From contig UQGJ01000027.1 of the NCBI GenBank assembly GCA_900540545.1, positions 1 through 32,104 of the forward strand: a stretch of DNA of 32,104 nt, in the 5' to 3' direction. Under the pieces are notes generated by a model, which was given only the letters and a program-made list of their open reading frames with translations, did no database searches and was not told the DNA's origin. A program made the translations under genes and the position numbers. Below, one piece after another: positions 27,888 to 32,104 of the stretch (position 1 is the first letter of the stretch; every line of letters starts with the position of its first letter). The stretch is from an uncultured Eubacteriales bacterium. Lineage in GTDB: Bacteria; Bacillota; Clostridia; Oscillospirales; Oscillospiraceae.

Positions 27888-29696
27888 TTAATGCTTGGAA
27901 ATGGCGTCGAAGCGGCAGTGGTCCATACAGGTGCCGCACTTCACGCAGGCGTCCTGGTCGATGACGTGGGGAGACCGGACCACGCCGGAGATGGCCTTGG
28001 TGGGGCAGTTGGTGGCGCACAGGGTACAGCCGCGGCACTTGTTGGGGTCGATGTAGAAGTGGACCAGCTTCTTGCACACCCCGGCGGGGCAGCGCTTCTC
28101 CACCACGTGGGCAATGTACTCGTCCCGGAAGTGGTGCAGGGTGGACAGCACCGGGTTGGGGGCCGTCTGGCCCAGGCCGCACAGGGCGCTCTGCTTGATG
28201 TGCTCGCACAGCTCTTCGATGGTGTCCAGGTCCTCCAACGTGCCCTTGCCCTCGGTGATTTTGGTCAGCAGGTCGTACAGCCGCTTGGTGCCGATGCGGC
28301 AGGGGGAGCACTTGCCGCAGGACTCGTCGATGATGAACTCCAGGAAGAACTTGGCGATGTCCACCATGCAGTTGTCCTCGTCCATGACGATGAGGCCGCC
28401 GGAGCCCATCATGGACCCGATGGCCCCCAGGGAGTCGTAGTCCATGGGGGTGTCGATGAGGCTGGCGGGGATACAGCCGCCGGAGGGGCCGCCGGTCTGG
28501 GCGGCCTTGAACTGCTTGCCGCCGGGGCAGCCGCCGCCGATGTCCTCCACCACGGTGCGCAGGGGGGTGCCCATGGGGATTTCCACCAGGCCCGTGTTGG
28601 TGATCTTGCCGCCCAGGGCGAAGACCTTGGTGCCGGCGGAGCCCTTGGTGCCGATGGCGGAGAAGGCGTCGGCGCCGTTGTTCAGGATCCAGGTGATGTT
28701 GGCGTAGGTCTCCACGTTGTTGAGAAGGGTGGGCCGGTCGAAGAGGCCCTTCACCGCCGGGAAGGGGGGCCGGGGGTGGGGCTCGCCCCGCTTGCCCTCG
28801 ATGGAGGTCATCAGGGCGGTCTCCTCGCCGCAGACGAAGGCCCCCGCGCCCAGGCGCAGCTCCAGGTCGAAGCTGAAGTCGGTGTCGAAGATGTGCTGGC
28901 CCAGCAGGCCGTAGTCCCTGGCCTGGTTGATGGCGATCTGGAGCCGCTTCACGGCGATGGGGTACTCGGCCCGGACGTAGATGTAGCCCTGGCTGGCCCC
29001 GATGCAGTAGCCCGCGATGGTCATGGCCTCGATGACGGCGTGGGGGTCGCCCTCCAGCACCGAGCGGTCCATGAAGGCGCCGGGGTCGCCCTCGTCGGCG
29101 TTGCAGCAGACGAACTTCACGCCGTCGGGGGACACGGAGTCGTGGGTCATCTGCCACTTGCGCCCCGTGGGGAAGCCCGCGCCGCCCCGGCCCCGGAGGC
29201 CGGAGGCCAGGATGAGGTCGATGACCTGCTGGGGCGTCTGCTCGGTGAGGGCGCGGCCCAGCGCCTCGTACCCGCCGGTGCCGATGTACTCGTCGATGGA
29301 CTCCGGGTTGATGACGCCGCAGTTGCGCAGGGCGATGCGGTACTGGTTCTTGTAGAACTTGGTGTCAGAGAGGCTGGTCACCTTCTCGGCGGAGTCCCCC
29401 TCCTTGTGGAGCAGCCGCTGGACGATGCGGCCCTTGACGATGTGCTCGGAGACGATCTCCGGCACGTCGGCGGGGGTGACGTGGGTGTAGAAGGCCCCCT
29501 CGGGGTAGATGAGGACCACGGGGCCCATGGCGCACAGGCCGAAGCAGCCGGTCTTGATGACCCTGGCCTCGTCGGCCATGCCCTGGACCTTCAGCTCTTC
29601 CTCAAAGGCCTCGATGATTTTCGGGCTGTTGGAGGAGGAGCAGCCGGTGCCGGTACACACCAGGATGTGGGAACGCACAAAATTCATCTCACTCAC
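27888..29696 (-). CDS. hndC: NuoF-like flavoprotein subunit of the hydrogenase complex
   Basis: A 602-residue protein. The N-terminal thioredoxin-like [2Fe-2S] domain covers about 1-120 (ILVCTGTGCSSSNSPKI, CFGLCAMGPVV). The FMN/NAD(H)-binding core covers about 150-430 (GRGGAGFPTGRKWQM, CNADEGDPGAFMDR, GAGAFVCGEETALMTSIEG). An SLBB stretch follows, then the NuoF [4Fe-4S] motif CGKCSPCRIG. A C-terminal two-cluster ferredoxin domain ends the protein (CRGCTLCATNCP, CVKCGTCMDHC). It takes electrons from or gives them to NAD(P)H. In bifurcating hydrogenases this subunit's flavin is the proposed branching point. GGGGAGGG precedes the ATG, and hndB ends 7 bases upstream. Confidence 0.95.
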   Translation of the reverse strand: MSEMNFVRSHILVCTGTGCSSSNSPKIIEAFEEELKVQGMADEARVIKTGCFGLCAMGPVVLIYPEGAFYTHVTPADVPEIVSEHIVKGRIVQRLLHKEGDSAEKVTSLSDTKFYKNQYRIALRNCGVINPESIDEYIGTGGYEALGRALTEQTPQQVIDLILASGLRGRGGAGFPTGRKWQMTHDSVSPDGVKFVCCNADEGDPGAFMDRSVLEGDPHAVIEAMTIAGYCIGASQGYIYVRAEYPIAVKRLQIAINQARDYGLLGQHIFDTDFSFDLELRLGAGAFVCGEETALMTSIEGKRGEPHPRPPFPAVKGLFDRPTLLNNVETYANITWILNNGADAFSAIGTKGSAGTKVFALGGKITNTGLVEIPMGTPLRTVVEDIGGGCPGGKQFKAAQTGGPSGGCIPASLIDTPMDYDSLGAIGSMMGSGGLIVMDEDNCMVDIAKFFLEFIIDESCGKCSPCRIGTKRLYDLLTKITEGKGTLEDLDTIEELCEHIKQSALCGLGQTAPNPVLSTLHHFRDEYIAHVVEKRCPAGVCKKLVHFYIDPNKCRGCTLCATNCPTKAISGVVRSPHVIDQDACVKCGTCMDHCRFDAISKH

Positions 29697-29703
29697 CCTC
29701 CCC

Positions 29704-30072
29704 TTACTCGGCCGCGCCGATGGTGTACTCGGTCACCACCTGATGATTCACCAGATGGTCGGCCACGATTTTGGGCACCATCTTCTCGTTGAGCTTGACG
29801 TAGGTGACCTTCTCCTCGCCGGGGACGTACACCTCGGCGATAGGCTCCAGGCGGCACACGCCGATGCAGCCGGTCTGGGTCACGGTGACGTTCTTCAGGT
29901 TCCGCTTCTGGACCTCTTCCAAAAAGGCGGTGAGGACGGGCCGGGCCCCGGCGGCGATGCCGCAGGTGGCCATGCCCACCACCACCCGGATGTTGTCGTC
30001 GCTCTGCTCCCGCAGGCTCACCTGCTGCTGCATCTTCTCGCGGATGGCCCGCAGTTCTTCCAGGCTCTTCAT
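29704..30072 (-). CDS. hndB: HndB-like [2Fe-2S] ferredoxin-domain protein
   Basis: A 122-residue protein with a thioredoxin-like ferredoxin fold. The four cluster cysteines are in MATCGIAAGA (one), TQTGCIGVCRLEP (two) and the surrounding strand, fewer and differently spaced than in NuoE. The N-terminal helix is charged (MKSLEELRAIREKMQQQVSLRE). Matches subunit HndB of NADP-reducing hydrogenases. ATG 30072 follows AAGGAGTGACAAT. It lies between the HATPase gene and hndC, 39 bases after the former, with a small palindrome in the gap. Confidence 0.88.
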   Translation of the reverse strand: MKSLEELRAIREKMQQQVSLREQSDDNIRVVVGMATCGIAAGARPVLTAFLEEVQKRNLKNVTVTQTGCIGVCRLEPIAEVYVPGEEKVTYVKLNEKMVPKIVADHLVNHQVVTEYTIGAAE

Positions 30073-30090
30073 ATTGTCACTCCTTATCGT

Positions 30091-30115
30091 GCGGGCGGCC
30101 ACAGGCCGCCCCTAC
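30091..30115. repeat. Small palindrome GCGGGCGGCC..GGCCGCCCCTAC
   Basis: The reverse form of the GTAGGGGCGGCC repeat, inside the operon between the HATPase gene and hndB. Its right edge touches the HATPase stop codon (30112). Confidence 0.7.
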
Positions 30116-30651
30116 ATGACGCTCTGTTCTCCCTCGTCGGCGTACCCCCGGACCCACTGGGCCACGTCGGGGGTGGAAAGGGGCACGTCCGGCCCCAGGA
30201 TCTCCCGTATCTCTCCGGTGTCCAGCCGGAACTCCCCCTTGGGGGTCCGGCGGGTGTAGACCAGCTCCACCCCGTCCGGCAGCCCCTGGACCAGCAGGGA
30301 CACCGTCCCGGCCATGTCCCCCAGGGGCGGACAGTCGATGTGGTCGGCCCGGAACCGGGCCGTCACGGTGGTGCCCCGACCCAGCTGGCTCTGAATATCC
30401 AGCGTCCCGCCGGTCAGTTCGGCGGCCATCCGCAGCAGCGGCAGGCCCAGCCCCACCTTCCGGGTGGTCCGGGTAGTGGTGAAGGGGTCAGTGACGCTGG
30501 CCAAAAAGTCCGGGCTCATGCCCTTCCCGTCGTCGGCCACCGTCAGGGTCAGCCATCCCCCCGCCTCCTCCACCGTCAGCCCCACGTGGGCGGCCCCAGC
30601 GGCAAAGGAGTTCTGGGCGATGTCCAGCATATGTAAGGAAAGCTCCTTCAC
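30112..30651 (-). CDS. Stand-alone histidine-kinase-type ATPase (HATPase) in the hydrogenase operon
   Basis: A 179-residue protein with a GHKL ATPase domain at residues 1-105: N-box MLDIAQNSFAAGA, G1 VADDGKGMSP, F-box-like DPFTTTRTTRKVG and G2 GLGLPLLRMAAELTGG. No phospho-acceptor histidine domain, sensor or membrane segment is present. Residues 106-179 are an unrecognised C-terminal extension. Similar lone ATPases occur next to [FeFe] hydrogenase genes in Clostridia. They could act like anti-sigma kinases or regulate the enzyme (inference). Starts at GTG 30649-30651, after AGGAGGG. Its presence between hndA and hndB is positionally conserved in many relatives, to my recollection. Confidence 0.85.
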   Translation of the reverse strand: MKELSLHMLDIAQNSFAAGAAHVGLTVEEAGGWLTLTVADDGKGMSPDFLASVTDPFTTTRTTRKVGLGLPLLRMAAELTGGTLDIQSQLGRGTTVTARFRADHIDCPPLGDMAGTVSLLVQGLPDGVELVYTRRTPKGEFRLDTGEIREILGPDVPLSTPDVAQWVRGYADEGEQSVM

Positions 30652-30662
30652 TTTGACCCTCC

Positions 30663-30702
30663 TGTCATTGCGAGCCAGTTCTCAAACTGGCGCGGCAATC
30701 CG
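30663..30702. repeat. Short REP-like palindrome, second copy
   Basis: TCATTGCGAGCCAGT, a 6-base loop and ACTGGCGCGGCAATCC, the same as 5771-5810 except for the loop. It lies in the 92-base gap inside the hydrogenase operon. Confidence 0.75.
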
Positions 30703-30715
30703 CATCCCCCGTCCC

Positions 30716-30740
30716 AATTCTTCATTCTTCATTCTTAATT
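30716..30740. repeat. Heptamer-type repeat (ATTCTTC units)
   Basis: About three 7-base units (ATTCTTC ATTCTTC ATTCTTA) right after the REP-like palindrome and next to the hndA stop. Confidence 0.55.
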
Positions 30741-30743
30741 GTC

Positions 30744-31238
30744 TCACACGTACTTGTCCAAAATGCCCCCCACCTGGTCGGTGGTGAGCCTTCCGTACAC
30801 GTCGTTGTCGATCATCATCACCGGCGCCAGGCCGCAGGCGCCGATGCACCGGCAGGCGTCCAGGGAGAACTTGCCGTCGGGGGTGATGCCCCCGGCGTTG
30901 ATGCCCAGCCGCTGCTGGACCTCCTGGAGGATGTCGTTGGCCCCCTTGACGTAGCAGGCCGTGCCCAGGCAGAGGCTGATCTGGTGCTTGCCCTTAGGGT
31001 TCATGTTGAACTGCGCGTAGAACGAGGCCACCCCGTAAACCTCGGTGAGGGGGATGTCCAGCCCCTCGGCCACCATGATCTGGACCTCCTCGGGCAGATA
31101 CCCGAAAATCTCCTGGGCGGCCTGGAGTACCGGCATGGTGGCGCCGGGCTGTCCCCGGTGCTGCTCGATGACGGCCCGCAGCCGCGCCTCCTGCTCCGTG
31201 GTCCCGCTGTACGGGATGACGGTCTTGACATTAGGCAT
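30744..31238 (-). CDS. hndA: NuoE-like [2Fe-2S] subunit of the hydrogenase complex
   Basis: A 164-residue protein of the NuoE/HndA family. A helical N-terminal part covers 1-75 (EQEARLRAVIEQHRGQPGATMPVLQAAQEIFGYLPEEV, AEGLDIPLTEVYGVASFYAQF). The thioredoxin-like [2Fe-2S] domain at about 80-160 has CLGTACYVKGA and DACRCIGACGLAPVMMIDNDVYG, giving the four cluster cysteines. It partners hndC in electron transfer. The ATG follows AAGGAGGAAAATGGAAC. First gene of the hnd operon; the promoter lies at 31277-31306. Confidence 0.95.
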   Translation of the reverse strand: MPNVKTVIPYSGTTEQEARLRAVIEQHRGQPGATMPVLQAAQEIFGYLPEEVQIMVAEGLDIPLTEVYGVASFYAQFNMNPKGKHQISLCLGTACYVKGANDILQEVQQRLGINAGGITPDGKFSLDACRCIGACGLAPVMMIDNDVYGRLTTDQVGGILDKYV

Positions 31239-31276
31239 GTTCCATTTTCCTCCTTATTTCGGGCGAGTTGGTTTTT

Positions 31277-31306
31277 ATTATAACAGCTTACCACTGGGAA
31301 TGACAA
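31277..31306 (-). promoter_or_regulatory. SigA-type promoter of the hydrogenase operon
   Basis: On the minus strand TTGTCA, 18 bases, TATAAT. The -35 lies inside the 3' end of the PHP gene. The leader is about 30 bases before the hndA ATG. Confidence 0.75.
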
Positions 31307-32028
31307 TTCTTTTTCTGCCGGAGCCACGCCAAAGCCGCCTCGGGGGTACAGGCGTCCAGGTCCATGCTCTGCCCCGCGTCGGCGATCTGGTCCAGATAGT
31401 GGGCGTCGCAGCCCCGGATCACGGCCACCCCCGCCATGTCCCGCCGCCCCGCCGGAAAGTCCGGGGGACAGTGACCGGACAGCTCGGCCAGGGGGAAGCC
31501 CAGCCCCGGGTCCCACAGGCCCAGGTTGGACAGCAGGGAGAAGGAGGGCCGGTCCACGTGGGCCGGATAGGCCACGCCGCCGTACCGCTCCGCCAGGGCG
31601 GCCACCTCGTAGACCCCGATGTCCGTGGCCCCCGCTAGCATCCGCGTCTCCTCCCCCACCACATTGTCCTCTTCGTCCATCAGCACCTGGGGACCGAAGA
31701 TGGCCGGGTCGTTGGGCAGTGGGGGCAGGCGGTCCGCCACCAGGGCCGAGAACCCCTCGGCGGCGTCCACGTCCGGGAAGAGGCAAATCACGTGGACCTC
31801 CTCCAGGGTGCACAGCTCCATGCCGGGGACCCCCACCAGCCCGTAGTGCTCCGCCGCGGCGCAGAAGGCCCGGCAGTTGCCGCAGGAGTTGTGGTCGGTG
31901 AGGGCCATCAGGTCCAGCCCCGCCAGCTTCCCCATCCCCGCCAGGGTAGCCGGGGTCATGGCGGCGTCCCCGCAGGGGGACAGGCAGGAATGGAAGTGGA
32001 AGTCAAAGTTATATTTTATGTCAACCAC
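31288..32028 (-). CDS. PHP-domain metal-dependent phosphoesterase
   Basis: A protein of about 246 residues. PHP metal-binding motifs are visible: FDFHFHSCLSPCGD at the very N-terminus, ALTDHNSCGN, GVPGMELCTLEEVHVICLF, AYPAHVDRPSF and RGCDAHYLDQI. The family includes histidinol phosphatases and nucleotide/oligonucleotide phosphoesterases; the substrate here is unknown. Members often lie beside [FeFe] hydrogenase genes. The start is unclear: the sole conventional in-frame codon next to the ribosome site is GTG at 32026-32028, but GGAGG (32028-32032) overlaps it. An ATA at 32017-32019 lies at ideal distance and exactly where the family's Met is expected. The true start may be that ATA. Repeat R3 lies just upstream. 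Confidence 0.85.
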   Translation of the reverse strand: MVDIKYNFDFHFHSCLSPCGDAAMTPATLAGMGKLAGLDLMALTDHNSCGNCRAFCAAAEHYGLVGVPGMELCTLEEVHVICLFPDVDAAEGFSALVADRLPPLPNDPAIFGPQVLMDEEDNVVGEETRMLAGATDIGVYEVAALAERYGGVAYPAHVDRPSFSLLSNLGLWDPGLGFPLAELSGHCPPDFPAGRRDMAGVAVIRGCDAHYLDQIADAGQSMDLDACTPEAALAWLRQKKNCHSQW

Positions 32029-32042
32029 CTCCGTGTTTGATT

Positions 32043-32104
32043 GGAGTTCCCCGCTCCGCGGGGGCGGAGTCCCTCCGGGGGCACCCCTTTCCACGTGGAA
32101 AGGG
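32043..32104 (-). repeat. Long intergenic repeat R3 (truncated by the window end)
   Basis: The first 62 bases match the left ends of R1 and R2: GGAGTTCC, GGGGGCGGAGTCCCTCCGGG, then TTTCCACGTGGAAAGGG. It has the same orientation relative to the minus-strand gene that follows (PHP), only 15-24 bases from its start. The rest lies outside the window. Confidence 0.82.

Noticed and set aside
26070..29792. Very long open frame (over 1200 codons) antisense to hndC and hndD
   Set aside because: Its translation is Gly/Val/His/Leu/Asp-rich with no family signature; it mirrors the GC-rich codons of clearly recognised hydrogenase genes on the other strand.

Overview
The window looks like a chromosomal segment of a GC-rich, anaerobic, spore-forming Firmicute, most likely a gut Oscillospiraceae of the Flavonifractor/Lawsonibacter/Pseudoflavonifractor type. 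That placement is inference from four things seen here: GC-rich coding sequence with Firmicute-style Shine-Dalgarno sites, sporulation genes (yabP, yabQ, a SpoVB-like flippase), a bifurcating-type [FeFe] hydrogenase operon, and a NiaR-type niacin regulator. No rRNA, tRNA, CRISPR array, prophage or transposase gene was seen.

Layout. 1-560: 3' part of a TlpA-like thioredoxin gene and its terminator. 731-2375 (minus): NYN/LOTUS RNA-metabolism protein and an M55 D-aminopeptidase. 2437-3100: a long non-coding repeat (R1). 3200-4608 (plus): ECF sigma factor and a membrane-anchored partner. 4661-5206 (minus): ribosome hibernation factor HPF. 5207-5860: a non-coding region with a strong promoter and two copies of an inverted-repeat unit containing a terminator hairpin. 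5863-7425 (minus): yabP-yabQ-divIC-yabR with a SigE-type promoter. 7551-9989 (plus): birA, niaR and a membrane transporter with a NiaR-like operator in front of it. 10324-15665 (minus): rqcP (yabO), CDF metal transporter, response regulator, histidine kinase and HtrA protease. 15686-16272: second long repeat (R2). 16344-19165 (minus): HU, MazG (yabN) and a SpoVB/YabM-like flippase. 19279-21463 (minus): MtaD-type deaminase and purine nucleoside phosphorylase. 21730-22125 (plus): small lipoprotein. 22203-24632 (minus): secreted amidohydrolase, divergent from a Crp/Fnr regulator (24868-25599, plus) and a small membrane protein. 26112-31238 (minus): hndA, lone HATPase, hndB, hndC, hndD. 31288-32028 (minus): PHP-domain protein, then the start of a third long repeat at the window edge.

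How the genes fit together. The yabM, yabN, yabO, yabP, yabQ, divIC, yabR order known from Bacillus subtilis is still recognisable, but is split between yabO and yabP by about 8 kb carrying envelope-stress, metal-transport and vitamin-cofactor genes. The hnd operon would couple NAD(P)H and ferredoxin to H2. birA-niaR-transporter is a cofactor (biotin/niacin) module with its own operator.

The least explained material is non-coding: (i) a roughly 600-bp repeat (R1, R2, truncated R3) found each time with the same polarity just upstream of a minus-strand gene; (ii) a palindromic module whose flanks are kept while its palindromic core changes; (iii) a triple-hairpin repeat (A, B, C), one copy of which separates two copies of the kinase 3' end that differ only synonymously; (iv) a promoter-hairpin-T-tract unit at 5372-5511 that could be a small RNA. 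Whether any of these is already described could not be checked here.
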